Notes: a model not told the origin generated them from the letters alone. DNA of 64,000 nucleotides from Phaseolus vulgaris (GCF_000499845.2 NC_023756.2:9593344-9657343); one strand, 5' to 3'; counted from the first letter of the stretch, positions 21,391-34,985 are shown. Made by a program: numbers and translations.

Positions 21391-24300
21391 CTTTGTTAAA
21401 CTTTGTGTGTTTCCTTAATCATTTAAGGTTCTTTCAATCACCTAAACTTATCAATCATTGTTTCATTTTAACTTTAGAAAACATTTGTAATTATGACTTT
21501 ATTACCTGACTTATCTTACCATTAAATGCATGAATTTATGGCGTCTAGCATCTAATTCTTACCATTACACAATTTGGTGAGCAAGAACTTGCATAAAACA
21601 CATATTAGAAGGTTCATGTAATATAACATTATTCATTATTTGTTATCATCAAAACTCTTTGTAGGATTAAACAATCTGGGTCTTAACAAATTCTACTCTA
21701 ACTAACGAGGAGAATGAATACATGTCTCGTGTTTCTTTTGGTAGTGGAGTGGGAAGTTGGTGGTGGGTTAAGTTCAATCAATTTCAGTCAATCAAATCCC
21801 CACTCTTTTACTCGGCAAGCGGACTGAGTCAACTATAGTATAGTTGATGATTGTCATATCCACATGAAGTTAATGATATCAAAGTATAATTATCTTTTAA
21901 GATGAAGTGATATGTGATTTGGAGATTATTTGCATGTAACATTTATAAATAGAAACTATAAATAATAATAATAATAGTACTATTAAATATTTAGATCGAT
22001 AGTGAAGTATTATACAAATCAATAAAGCAATGAAGTAACAATATAACACAAATGTTGAGAATGAAATAACTTTGTGAATTTCCTTTGTTATTGTTATTTA
22101 TAAATGCAATGTTTTATTCAAAATCATTGCTCCTATTTTGGCCAAACCAAGTTGATTCCTCGCGCAAGGTTATCTAGAGCAATAAGACATTGTTATGAAT
22201 TATCTATGCATTAGGATGGAACAGTTCACCATAGTCTCAACTCCGCGCTTTGCAACCATTGAATTATGACTGGCTGAATAGGGTTCAGAAACATGAAATT
22301 TTGGCGTCATTCATGCCCTATGGACAATCAATGGTCATTCCTCACCATTGAGGATTAAATACACTACCAAACCCAAGAAATTTGAATGTAAAAGAGAAAC
22401 ATGCATCTATAAACAACAATAAGTCCAACATAGCCATCTAATCCCAACTATATAGATTTATTGTATAGTAATAGTTCAATATGAGAAGCTAAACACAACA
22501 AACACGGATCCTTGAGTGTTGTAACCAGCTTGACTTCAAGTTTCCTTCTTCAGAGATTGGTCTTTACTTCTTTTGAGGTTTTGGCCTTGTAGCTTGATTG
22601 ATTTTGAAGTTCTAGACTCTTTGAGTCTAATCCGACAGAACTCCATATATAAACCTCTTTCTGAATCTCTGTTGATCCATTTAACCTCTGTGTTTCTCTA
22701 TCTATTGATATGTCTTTATACCTATTGGTGTCTCTTGATGCTTTTAATGTTACCCAAGGTTCCTATTTATATACTTTAGAAATAGGATTCAAGAAGAAAG
22801 TGATCATGGATTGCTTTGACTTGTTTAATGTTGTTAGTAATAACTCCAAAAGAAAAAAAAAAGAAAAAAAACTCTAAAAGAAAGTAATTATAGTCCAAGG
22901 TGAAGTTTTGTAAATCTTGTGAACTCCTTGCAGGATAGATTGTTTAATGGTTATAAACATTGTATAGTAGATTCGTTGATAGTTGAAGACATCATTTATG
23001 AAAAAGTTATTTAATGACTCATCATCTAGTTATTTGGTAAAACACTACTCATCTTTCTAAGTTCATTATTAGATTTCATTTTGTATTTCTAACTAATTAG
23101 TTAGTGCTTTCTAGCGCTTTTTAAAGAGTGAACATTTTTCATATAAAAAATTGCATATAATATAAAATCGAGTTGTATTAATAATACTTATTATTATGTA
23201 ATACTTAAGATGATTCATTCATTTCTAGCTTTGTGTTATTCTTCGTTCTTTATCTCCAATTGAAATAATTCATATTTATCGTTTTTCGTGTTCTTCTGAG
23301 TTCATGATCTTGTTTGTTGCACTCTAATCATAACAAATTGCCTTCTAACGAACTAAACAAATGTTTTGTAGCCCTTTATATGGCTTTTATATGAGTGAAC
23401 ATTGTTCATACCTAAAATTCTTTGTAACACAAAAATAACGTTGTATGGAATAATGCTTAATATTTAATACATTTCAAATTTTGAAAGGCTGTTCTTTGTT
23501 TTTTTTTTTTTGTCTCCGATTGATATAATTTGCTTTATTTGTTTGGCACATTCTTTCAATGTTTTTGGGCTTATTGTATTGTGATCACAACAAATCCCTT
23601 ACTCCGTTTATGTATTGTTCTTTCTTACTCTATCTATTGTTCTTGAAGTAAACTATTAATTGATCACTATTATTTGTGTTTTCAACATATTTTTTATGGG
23701 AAATTCAACACAGTAAAATAATAACTCAACAAGAGCAATAAGCAGTAGATAATAATTTTCCAAACTTGCAAGAATCTGTGAGGAACAATAACAAATAATG
23801 ACAGCAACAAAAAACACACTGAAGGAAGACACAAAAAATTTAATGTGGAAAATAGAGAACAATAAACCAGAAAATTCACCAAACTGCAGCTACTCTACGC
23901 GACCTATAAGTAATTATTCTGGCGACTTTTCAACAATCCAAACGGTCAAATTGAATCAACATGAATTATCAACGGTTGGAAGTTGCTGGATGAAACGTCC
24001 TCTCTTCACTCTTTTCTCCTTTCCTTTTCTCTCTGTCTTTACTGATGGCTCTCACTCTGTTCAAGAAAAAACCATAAAGATGATTAATATTGGACTGAAT
24101 CTCCACATAGAAAGTGAACTCAACCCAACAATGACCTTATTCTGTACTAGATCTATTTACTTCATGAAAGTATCCCAGACAAATAGCAAACAATATTTGT
24201 GTGCTTTAAAAAATTTAAAAAATCATCAGAGTACATATCAATTAAAAATTCTTAAAGGCAAAATTTGAAAAGTGTCTATAAACAATGAAAACTAACTAAT

Positions 24301-24800
24301 AAATCCTATGTATAATATAAAACCCTTAAAAAAGATTGTACAATATTTCTTAAAGTATAAATTTAGACCACTTAACTATATATTTTTTTTGTAAAATTTG
24401 GTAAAAATAATCTATATAGTTATAATTTAGTAGTTGAATTGACAAAATTTATATTCTATAAAAAATATTAATAATGTAACAGTTATTTTAAGTTATATCG
24501 ATATAACTTAATAATTAAATTAAAAATATTCATTTTATCCGCTTATAGCAAGTGGAATTTAGATAGTTCACAACTAACTTTTACATCATTTACATTTTTA
24601 AGAATTTATCTTTCTAGATAAATATAAGGTAGGTTTGGTCCAACTTCTTTATAAGAATTTTTAAAATAAAACTGAGTTTTCCCATAAATTAAAAAATAAT
24701 TTATTGTATAAGTTAATATAGAGAAAATTCAATCTATAATTTCTCTTAATTCTTTTTATCTTTTATAAAGTAATTTTATTTTATAAAAAAATATAAGTTT
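21391..24800. other. Intergenic stretch, no gene recognised
   Basis: Mostly AT-rich. 22130-22340 is closer to average composition but has no convincing coding frame. A plus-strand open stretch of 156 codons (23798-24268) lacks recognisable motifs and resembles the leader or LTR sequence of a decayed retroelement. The DNA immediately upstream of 24800 is the likely promoter side of the next gene; no clear TATA box was pinned down. Confidence 0.5.
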
Positions 24801-24831
24801 GATTTTTATTTCAACCTGCGTAATTAACCTT

Positions 24832-24931
24832 GGTTAAAATCAAAACGACAGTGTTGTATCGTGTCGTTTTATCATCTAACCGAATTACATTGTTGTCTTG
24901 CGACCGTGGAAAGGGGCAGTGCAGTTCTAAG
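24832..24931 (+). other. Probable 5' UTR exon of the PGK/TrmB gene
   Basis: A more GC-rich segment ends with a strong donor (CTAAG|GTGAGT at 24932). A matching acceptor (ACTTGCAG, ending 25275) lies 19 bases before the first ATG of the coding sequence. The transcription start is a guess. Confidence 0.4.
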
Positions 24932-25294
24932 GTGAGTTTTGCTTCTTCGTTCTGTTGTTCAATATTGGTAATAAGTAGAGAAAGAAACAATAACATTTGC
25001 AAGATTCAATTTTTTCTTAAACTCACAACAAAATTTTCATTTGGCTGGAAAACTTGAAATATTTCTCACTTTACTATCACACTCTAATTTCCTCAAACGT
25101 GGAACAGTGTTTATTTATTTATGAAGTTCGATGTGACAAAACGTGTTGTGTTAAGTTCAACTGTTATGCTAGTGTATCTGTGTTGGTTCTTTTTGTGAGT
25201 GCTTGTGAGGGTTTGTGGATGATGTATTGGACATGCAATTTTCATTGTTCGTTTAATTGCGCTTACAACTTGCAGCTTCAATCTTGGGAAATTG

Positions 25295-28200
25295 ATGATG
25301 GGCCACCTTGTGAATCTTCTCCATGGAACTGTTCTCTTCAACAACTTATGTTTCAATGACTTTCCCAAGTTCTTTAAGCAAAAAAGATATTCTCATACTG
25401 GAAAATTTGCCAAGTTTCATAAGTTTAATGGAGCCCCATTGGCTTTCCAAGGTTGTTTTACTTAAGGATTCTTTTATTTTTCTTTTGAAGTTTGTTATTT
25501 GTTTTCTGTTACTGTGCTTTATTTGAAGTTAGTTTTGACAGGCAGTGGGGACTTAACAAATCATGTTGGGAACTTGTTTAACCACAAGGTAAGATACATA
25601 ACAAGTCCTTTTTGTGCCACAGTATTTTGTTCTGAATCTGATGATATTTCACCATTCTAGGATTCAGTTTGTTATAATAAATGCCTTACTCGATGAATAC
25701 AATAAAGATGCTTCTAGAGGAATGCCTTACTCTCGTAAGTTATAACTGATAACTATGTAGGAAGGGAAAGAGAGGGAGGGAGGTTGAAAGTCAGGGAGAA
25801 AGAGAGAAAGTAACTGCAAAAAGTTTGGAGGCGCACACTAATTGTCATTATTATGTCTTTTCTCCGGTAGTAAAGGTTGTTGGACATCTATGGATGATGA
25901 GAAAGAGCTCAGACTTTTCTTTTATAGAACATAGCTATGCAAATATATAACTTTGTAAGTTTTAATAGGTTGGCACCCCAAGTTATATCAATCATTTGCA
26001 GCATACCCAAAGTAGAATTAAAAATAAAAAAAAGAGATATAAAATAAATAGCAGGTAGGAAGACTATCGTAAGGAGATAACCTATGAAAGTTAGATTAAA
26101 CCTATCCCTGAAAAATTCATATATAGTAAAATCCGGTATGGTATCTCATCACATACTACACTATGTTCTAAATGTATTTCTGAGAAACTTAAGGTTTCTT
26201 TTTGTCTCTCTGATGCATTTTTTTTCTCTTACCAACTCTCCTAAATGTATAAGCACAAGCCCATTATCATACCTTGCGGGAAGCAGTAGCTAGGATCTTA
26301 CTCCTGACCTACAGGTCATAACAGCTTGATGCATACATAACTTGACCCTTGTGCAAAACCCTTTGGAGTTTGAACATGAAGTTGGGACAAAGCATAACCT
26401 TTCATATCTTGTGCTGAAACTCACTTTAGTTATGAAGAACAAGGGTTACAACGTACAAGGAATGAATTCCTCGTGTGTCGTGATCACTTGGTCACCATGG
26501 TTTTGATATTGCATGGACTAAATATTCTAAAAGCTTAGTATGTTAGGTGCATGCTCAAGATTGATTTTATATTCATAAATAATAGCATGCGTAGTGGTAA
26601 AATATCATGCTTACTGGTTGTTGGCATTAATGTGTGTTAGAGATCCCGCATCTACTAGGTATGTAAGTGGAGGACAATGCTTACCCCTTAAGCTAGGTTT
26701 TTGATTGAGTTAGGCCTAAATTTAAATTTTAAGATGATATTAGAGTCTATCCTAACGATTGTTGTTGTCGGGTCTATCAGGTCACTTTCTATCGGGCTTT
26801 CATGAGATTGCATATAGATATCTAGTCTTGTGACATTTGAGATGTCCACTCCTTAGTTTGAGGGGTGTGTATAGAAAATTCACATCAACTATATATACCC
26901 TTATACCTTGAGCTAGTTTGAGGCTTGAATTAGCCATAAACCCAGTTTCTAAGTAAGTAGAACTAAATATGTTGCTGTTGTTTGGATCTAAATTTTTTTC
27001 ATTCGATGTGGTATAAGTTTTGTGTTTTTGTTTTGATGAAATAAAAAACCAGTGAATCAATCTTCGTTATTGTATTCTTTCTTGAACAACATTATTTGTT
27101 TTTTCTTTGTTTTGGCTCTAAATTTTATGGTTTTACTGTTAGATTTACTTTAGTAATGGTGGAGAGTTGAATGGTATTCCTCATATACAAACTCTTAGAG
27201 AATTTCCTAGGGAGGAGCTTTTTGGAAAAGTTGTCATGGTCAGATTTGATTCTAACATATTAGTCAAGAAAGTGTGTGACAAGAAGAATCAATCAGTTTC
27301 TAATGCAGTATATACAATTAAATATTTGCACAAAGCTGGGGCAAAGATCATCTTGGTCAGTGATTGGAATATGAATACTCCAGAACATCACACAGATTCA
27401 GTTACAGGTACTTTCTTAAAGGCTTTTTGTTCAATCCTTGTTGTTTGTTGCCATGTTTAGCTATTGTGTCATCAATTGAACTGCTTATAGCAATTCTAGT
27501 TTTATTAAAGGGTGGAAAGACAGAAGAAACTACTAAAAAGAAACTGTAATCAATGCGGGCAATGGAATTAACATATGTCATTTTTTTATGTAAGGAAGCT
27601 TCCATATTGGATAATTGATGATCTCTATGCTGTAGATTTCTTATCAGAAGTTCTTCAAATACAAATTGTTCCACTGCATACCATTTATTTTAAGAAGCAA
27701 GCAAAGATGAATAGCCTTGAGAAAGAGAATATCCATCTTCTTGGGAATCTTTCTAATTTCAAAGAGGAAGTTGCTAATTGTTTGGAATTTGCTAGAATAT
27801 TATCATCAGGAGTTGATATCTTTGTCAATGACTCCTTCTCCAACTGTCATAAAGTTCTGGCATCTACTGTTGGTGTTACCCGTTTCTGCTATGCCTGTAT
27901 AGCTGGTTTTCACTTTGAGGAGCGGCTTAATCTACTGAAGAATCTTGCAGAAGCCAGCAGGAAGCCATATGTAGCAATTGTATGTCTCTTCTGTTATTAG
28001 TTATAATCCACAACTTTTACATTGAAGAAAGTCTCAAGTACTTTTATTGATAAATTTGTTCACTATTTGTTTCTCTTGCAATCCAGATTGGAGGGGGTAA
28101 TCTCTATGATAAAGCAGCTTCCTTTCAGTTCTTAGCTTCCAGATGCCAAGGGTTTGTTTTTGTGGGTATGATGTCATTTCAAGTAATGCACGCATTAGGA

Positions 28201-31200
28201 GTATCAATTCCTTGTGATTTAGTGGACCGTAAAGCAATTAATGAAGCTCTAGATATAGTGAGACTTGCTCAAGATAGAAACGTTCAGATTCTGTATCCAA
28301 AAGATTTTTGGTGCCAGAAAAAGTGCGATCCAAAGCAATTACAAGTATTTCCTTCTCATGGAATTTTGGATGGTACGCTATTCTTCAAATTGATAAGGGG
28401 TTGTGTTCTTAGACATTATTTTTGTTCAGCAAATAAAGTTAATCCAAAATGTGATTTTTATCTAGATTGGGTGCCTGTGGACCTAGGACCTGCATCATTG
28501 GATGAAATCGGTTCTACACTTACAAATTGTAAGGTACTGCAGTTGGTTTATTTTCTTAATATGTATTAAAGAGTCTTCAGATAACTATCGAATTGGGATT
28601 GATTTATCATTTCTGTCCTAGGGAATGTTTTATTAAAATGGGCATTTGGTTCTTGCATCTTATCTGCTGCTTTTAGTTTGAATTTGTGCATGTAATCAAT
28701 ATCATGCAATGACTTTAGGTATTGGTAATGGATAACAGTGTCTTCATTCTAAGAAAATTTATTATCTATACATTTTGAAATGTAACAAGGCACTACATAA
28801 CATTTTTATTTGAATCCATTGCAGAAGATAGTTTGGATTGGTCCGGTGAAATTTGTTAATTCAAGTGAATACACCAATGGGGCTTCTAAATTGACAAGAA
28901 TTCTAGACAAACTAGGCCAAAACAACTGTGAAATAACAGTTGTTGGAGCCATGGCAAGCAAACTAGTGAGACAGGAAAAAAGTTCATTGTCCTTTATAAA
29001 TATAATTGAGAATGCTTCTGTTGTATGGGAATTTCTCAAAGGAAGAAAGCTCCCTGGTGTTATGGCTGTCGACAGGGTATGCCTTGATAAGAACTATTTC
29101 TTACCACTCTCTTCCACTAAATATTTCAGGATAATAATGCAATGTATGCTCAAAATATTTTATTGTTCAAAACTACCTTGCATGCCTCTTGAACTTGCAC
29201 TGTTAGTATTTTGCCGCTGGAATTTATGGAGAAGACTCAGTTATTATATAATTTATATTCATTATTTTGTGAACTTTTTCTAACAAAATAAAACATGGTC
29301 ATTTTAGTCCATAACCAATACATATGAATGATGTTCCTTAAAAGCAAATATATTTTTGTTGTTTGGTGAACTTATTTCTAAATTGGACAAAATTTTGGTA
29401 CACAATAAAAAAAAGTTATTTTTCACGGCATGTTGGAATTGTTAGGAACCAAAAGAAGAAACCCTAACACACTATCACTTTCTCCACCAATATCTAACAA
29501 AAATAGTATATAGCCATTCTTGTGAATGATTGCGTTAGTAGGAACCAAGTCATAGATAAACTCATTCTAGTGGTAAACTTTGACCTTGATTTTCTTTTCT
29601 CTCCAATGGCTACCTCAAATCCCATCCCTTTCGTGCCTCACTCTTTTCTCAACTCTATAGTTGAGAAACTCAGATGACTCAAATTATATTTGCAACATCA
29701 AATCAAACTGTCACAAAGTCGCTCAAGCTTCAGAGGTTTGTCGTTAACCCATTGATTCCTCCTAGATAACTCACTGATCAAGATCCCGATGCTGATAATG
29801 TCATTCCTACATATTAAGTTTGGAAAGTTTAGGATCAAGTGTTGCTTACCAGGCTTCAATCAACGTTGTCAAAATCTTTTCTCTCTCAAGTCATGGAATC
29901 AATTCACTCATATCAAGTATGAAATAAAATCCACGAATACTTCCATATGTAGATGAAGGCACACACCTGTCAACTTTGTAGGAACAACTGGCTCCAGAAG
30001 GGGGAGCATGAATGGAGCCTGAACTCAATTTGCAGTTGATAAAGAACACACAAGGATAGTGTCTAACAAGCAAAGAGAAGAGAAAAATAAGACACAAATT
30101 TATACTAGTTCACCCTACCAGTCTCCTTAAGCAAACTGCTTAATAGCTTTCACTAACCAAAACACAAACCTCTCCAAGTACACCGAGTATTCTCACCTCT
30201 CCATATACACTGAGTACACAAACCCTTCTAGGTACAATGAGTATTCTCACCTCTCCAAATACACTAGTCATAATCTTCACCTGAGACTAAGACCTCTCAA
30301 CGTATGAGAAAAACACTCTCAAAGAGAGAACAATGAAAGCTCACTGGGTATATTTCACAAAGTGAAGGATTTACAATGGTTCACAACCCAATATACTAGA
30401 CGCTCTATTTACAACATATGTGAATCTTGTTCTTAAACTTTTCTATACAATATGATTTTCTAAATCATTCTTGTTGTTCTTTTCTTCTTGAACTCCGAGC
30501 TCTTTATATAGCCTTAGAAAAGATGATGGTTGAAGCTTGTAAATTGAAAGTCTTTAAAATTGCATTTCATCATTTTGGTATTAAATGCTCCAAAGGAAAC
30601 TTCTGCTATGAAGATTTCTTGTGCGTCTTGAATGATTATTTGTTGATGTTGGACTTTGAAATCTTTCTATACTTGTATATTTTGAGCATTGAAGCTTGAA
30701 TTGAATATACTCAAAGTTTGCACAAATTTCACACTGTAGCACCTTTGTTTTTCCATTAGATGCTTCAGACTTTATCTTAGATTTAATTTATCAAAACATA
30801 ATTTCGAACTTGAATCGAAACTGTCTCTTTGTTTTTCAAAACCTTTCTTTGTTAAAATTGTATTTTCGAAAACCTTCTATCTCTGTAAGATTTAAGAATG
30901 TTTGATGCATATCAGTATTTTAAATAGGATATATTTCATTCAAATAGAATCGAGAATGCGAAGATATTAAGTTTTTGAAAGCCTTTGTTTTAGTTTTGAA
31001 TTTTGAAAACTTTCCAGAAAAGCTTAATAGGATGTTTGACTGAAATTTTGATTTATATGGAATTAATAGCATTAATACAAGTTTTGAAAACATTCAAGGA
31101 TTATTAGAAAACATTTTTAGAGTACAAAGATTGAGTTTAGAAACTTCCTTGACGCATTAGACTATTTATGGCAAAAATGAAGACTAGACCGTCTAACACG

Positions 31201-34200
31201 AAAACAAAGACTAGACCGTCTTACATGTTGATGTCTTTGAGACTGTTTAACACATTTTTCTGAGATAATTTAGTAGGTTGAGGACCAATGAGACCGTCTA
31301 GCACGTCTAACATAAAGAGACCGTCTAACATGTTTAACATAGTGAAACTGTCTAGGACGTGCATAGTGAGACCGTCTACCAGGTTAATCATTGTGAGATC
31401 GTCTAGAATGTTAAAACTGTAGACTTATCTCACTCTTTTGAACACAATGAGACCGTCTAACAAGTTTAACTCCGAGGGACCATCTAACAGGTGTAACACT
31501 GTAGGACTATCTACAAGTTTAATCTCAATAAATCGTTTGATGTGTCTATTTTAAGTTTTGCACATGAGGTAGCTTTGTCATAAAAGTTAAACACACCTTA
31601 TAGTATTTGTTATCATCAAAAGCTTCATAGATGAACTTATTCTCATAAGACCGTCTAGTGGGATATTAGACCGTCTAATACTGTATAGTGCCTTAACAAA
31701 CTTCACTTTTATGCCATCATAGAGAAATTCAAAGAGAAAAAACTAAACTGAAAATGGAGTTTTTCATTTCATTTTTAACTCTAAAAATTTAATACAAAGG
31801 GAGCATTTATAGAAGCTTCCCTTAGGGCACGGTTGTGCAAAGGCTGGAACAGAGTAACAAATCTTATAGAAAACAAGAGAATATTCTATAATACCAAGAA
31901 TTGAAAAGAGAAACAAAATAAAGATTTTTATTGAATAGAATGAAAAGATCAAGAAATAGGAGAGCACTCTCTCCTTCAAGGGTTTTCCCTTCACAAAGGA
32001 TTTCTCCTCTCACAAAGAGCTAATGCTCAATCTACATAAGTGAACTACTTTCCCTCTTTCTCCTTACATCCTACTGTCTATTTCACTCATTAACCCCCGA
32101 ACTAACTATCAATATCCTAACTGTATTAACTAACTCCCGCATTCCCATAGTCCTAACAGAATGTAATTGACATGTAGGAATTAGGAAGATAAGGTCAATA
32201 TTGATATTTTAAGATGAACGTAGTTAACGTTGCAGTATTTCATTTAATCACGCTGATGAAACCGATCTTGCTTTAAGCATCTTAAAGTGTCTAAGCATTT
32301 TGCGTGATTGATATTATTACTGCTTATGGTAGTTACATGTTGCAGGGATACCCTTCTGAAATCAACTGGAACAGCATTTATTCTGACCCAGCTCAATCTC
32401 TGGTTGTTGATATTGGAAGTGGTATTTTTTTAAATTAATGTTCACTATGCTCGTAGCTTATAAAATTTTGTAACTAGAAACATAGCCTAAAGTTCTCATG
32501 CACTATAAAACATATTAACAGTTGATGTGAATGTATTCTCATTACATAAATTTTCTTTTATGTTTAACCTAAAATCCTTTTATAAAATTCCCAAATTCTG
32601 TAATAGAAGAAGAGGGAGGATGGGACTCAGACAGCAGATTAGATAGAAAACTTGTGCTACTGGTTTTTCCCTGACACAGTTTGCTCTTCATTACAGGCAA
32701 TGGGCTTTTCCTTCTTGAAATGGCTAGAAGGAGGCAAGATTTAAACTTCCTTGGTTTGGAGATCAATGAAAAGGTTTTCTACTCGTTATGTCCTCTTCTC
32801 TCACTTCTACCCTGTTTTTTGTTTTCCATACTAGGCTTTTTACTTAATTATTTTCCTTTTTCCTGTTAATATCTTTTTCAGCTTGTTTTGCGCTGTCTGG
32901 ATTCTATTAATCAATATGACATAAAGAATGGGTAATTATGTTGCTTTCATAGTACAAATTGATGCAACATCTTGAATTTAAATTTTATCTTGGTTCAACA
33001 GCAAGGAATGACACAAGAACATTCTGAACTTATTACACGGACACATGGAATTATGATCATATGTTACTAATTAGAGTTCCTTCAAGGTTGAAATTTAATT
33101 CCTTTGTTAAACTTTCTTAGCTTTGGTTTCCTGTTTTCTCTATTTTAGGTACTTTGTTGCTACCAATGCAACATCAACATTCCGTTCTATTGTTTCTACT
33201 TACCCAGGAGAGTTAGTTCTTGTCTCAATACAGGTCAATAAATTAAATTTTGTAATATTTTGAATTATTACATTACATTTTGACTGTTGTGGGTCTTTTC
33301 TTTGCTATTGATGCTACCATTGCACCAATGAACGAATTTGCAGCATGCTAGCCCTGCTATTAATTAGTATTGACCACCTTTTTTTGGCATCATTCATCTT
33401 GTGGCATTCTATACACACTATTATCACCAATAAGCAATTTCTTTGGCACACGAATTGTTTAGCAGTCAGCAAGCTACTGTAGAGATGTACTGATGCTGCT
33501 GTCATTGCTGCCAATTCTCTGATGCAACCTAGCCAAGTGTTTGTGTTGGAAAGTTGTCTTAGTTGCAGTCATTCCTAACGCACCTTAGTTGTAATCTTTT
33601 TGGGAGTTGTCGTAATTGCAGGCTCAAGGGTGATGGTTTAGTCTCACATTGACTAGAAAAGTGACTTAGATAGAACTTATAAAGCTTTTTCGGTTCTTAC
33701 CATATTAGCTAATTTTTCAGGGTTCAATTAGATCTTAAATCCAAATCCTAAGAGTTTGCTACCCACATTTTTCTCACGACATCATTAGAAGTTTCTTGCA
33801 TGATTGGCATTCATGGAAGCTTTGATCATTCTCTGTATATTAGACTGACTGAAGTGTCTTCTGTTCTCGAGTTATGATGTCCACAAACTTCTAAACAGTT
33901 GCCAACCTGATCATTCTAGTAATAATACTGCTAAAGCCAAAATTATAATAGCAGTTATTTGTGCCCTGATTTTGCCTTTTCCTTTTCAAATTTTCTCACA
34001 ATAAAATGTTCATTGTTTGATGTCACAATCTTCCTATATGATTGGTTAACCTTTGAGAAAATTTGCTATCACTATAAGAACTAAATTTTGTTGGAAAGAC
34101 AAGTTTAGGGGGTTCCAAACTAATTCCTTATGGTAAATGAGGTTCTATGAATTTAACGCAATTTAATGGTAACCAAATTTTCTGTAATTTTCTTCTTTTC

Positions 34201-34803
34201 TCCGTCAACTGCTTAGCCTTAATCTCTATTCTGGCTTTATTTCTGCAGTGTCCAAACCCCGATTTCAACAAACCTGAGCATAGATGGAGGATGCTTCAGA
34301 GATCTTTAATTGAAGCAATAGTGGATCTTCTAGCACCCAATGGGAAGGTAATTAGACTTTGAAGGATTTCTACTAGTGCAGTTGACGGGGTCAGGTCTCC
34401 CCCATTAATCTTATATAAACATAATTGCTCATCAGATCTGAGTGGGAAGCCAAACCTTACAAAACTAGAAAATATTTCCTTTTCCTTTTTAGTCACATTT
34501 TGTTGTGCTGAGTAGCGACTTCATTCTTTGAATAGTTTGAGTTTGTTAATATTGAGGCTTACTTAGAATATTGACATTGACCAGATCTATCTGCAATCTG
34601 ATGTAGAAGCTGTGACAATAAGAATGAAAGAGCAATTTTTGAGATATGGCAAGGGTAAGCTTGATTTGGAGTATGGACAAAGTGAGTGGCTTGAGGAAAA
34701 CCCATTTGGAGTAAGATCAAATTGGGAAAAACATGTTCTAGAGCGCCAGGCCCCTATGTACAGGATGATGTTTTCTAAATCATCTGGTATTAGGGAAGTT
34801 TAG
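25295..34803 (+). CDS. Fusion protein: degenerate phosphoglycerate-kinase domain plus TrmB-type tRNA (guanine-N7) methyltransferase
   Basis: Thirteen exons join in frame: 25295-25451, 25542-25588, 27143-27407, 27636-27979, 28087-28372, 28466-28533, 28825-29076, 32346-32421, 32697-32773, 32882-32931, 33149-33233, 34249-34347, 34585-34803. The product is about 674 residues. Residues 1-85 are basic and poor in acids, like an organellar presequence. Residues 90-473 follow phosphoglycerate kinase (VRFDSN, TIKYLHKAGAKIILVSD, FVNDSFSNCHKVLASTVGV, IGGG, DLGPASLDEI, LKGRKLPGVMAVD). The H-L-G-R-P, E-N-L-R, G-G-G-D and G-G-G-A-S motifs are gone, so kinase activity is unlikely. Residues 474-674 are a Rossmann methyltransferase: VVDIGSGNG (SAM motif I), GLEIN, CPNPDFNKPEHRWRMLQ, LQSDVE and the C-terminal NPFGVRSNWEKH, all matching TrmB/Trm8-type enzymes that make m7G46 in tRNA. 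The start is the first of two adjacent ATGs. The gene looks intact. Targeting is an inference. Confidence 0.85.
29077..32345 (+). other. 3.3-kb intron at the PGK/methyltransferase junction, filled with LTR-like debris
   Basis: The donor GTATGC follows the last PGK-like codon; the acceptor TTGCAG precedes the first methyltransferase codon; the phase is 0. 29990-30420 has sequence typical of copia LTRs (TTTATACTAGTTCACCC and a CACCGAGTATTCTCACC-like repeated unit). 31187-31681 has about ten copies of GACCGTCTAA-like words. 31740-32160 resembles another LTR edge. No intact element or long coding frame was recognised. Confidence 0.6.
31187..31681 (+). repeat. Dispersed GACCGTCTAACA word array
   Basis: About ten copies of GACCGTCTA(A/G)CA(C/T)G or one-base variants are spaced 20-60 bp apart (first at 31187, last near 31668). 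The copies are in one orientation. They probably belong to an LTR. Confidence 0.75.
33234..34248 (+). other. Intron with a possible LTR relic
   Basis: This is the 1.0-kb intron before the CPNPDF exon. 33540-33780 contains TTTAGTCTCACATTGACTAGAAA and TATAAAGC, a pattern seen at LTR or MITE edges. No open frame was recognised. Confidence 0.35.
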
Positions 34804-34985
34804 AGTTGCTAAGGATGTAATTCAGAATCTGTCTGATACATCAACTCTTCAAAGGGTTACTATTATTTTGCAGAATCTATCACAGAGCTAATGATTTCTC
34901 CACGCCGGGGCTGTGTTGTATTTGTAGGTAATAGGAGCATTACACATTTCATTTTCAGCTTTCTCTTGACTAAATAGTGAATTTA

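Noticed and set aside
23798..24268. Plus-strand open frame of 156 codons, one of the longer unexplained frames
   Set aside because: The translated sequence has no domain-like pattern. The DNA resembles decayed retroelement leader sequence, and no regulatory context was seen.
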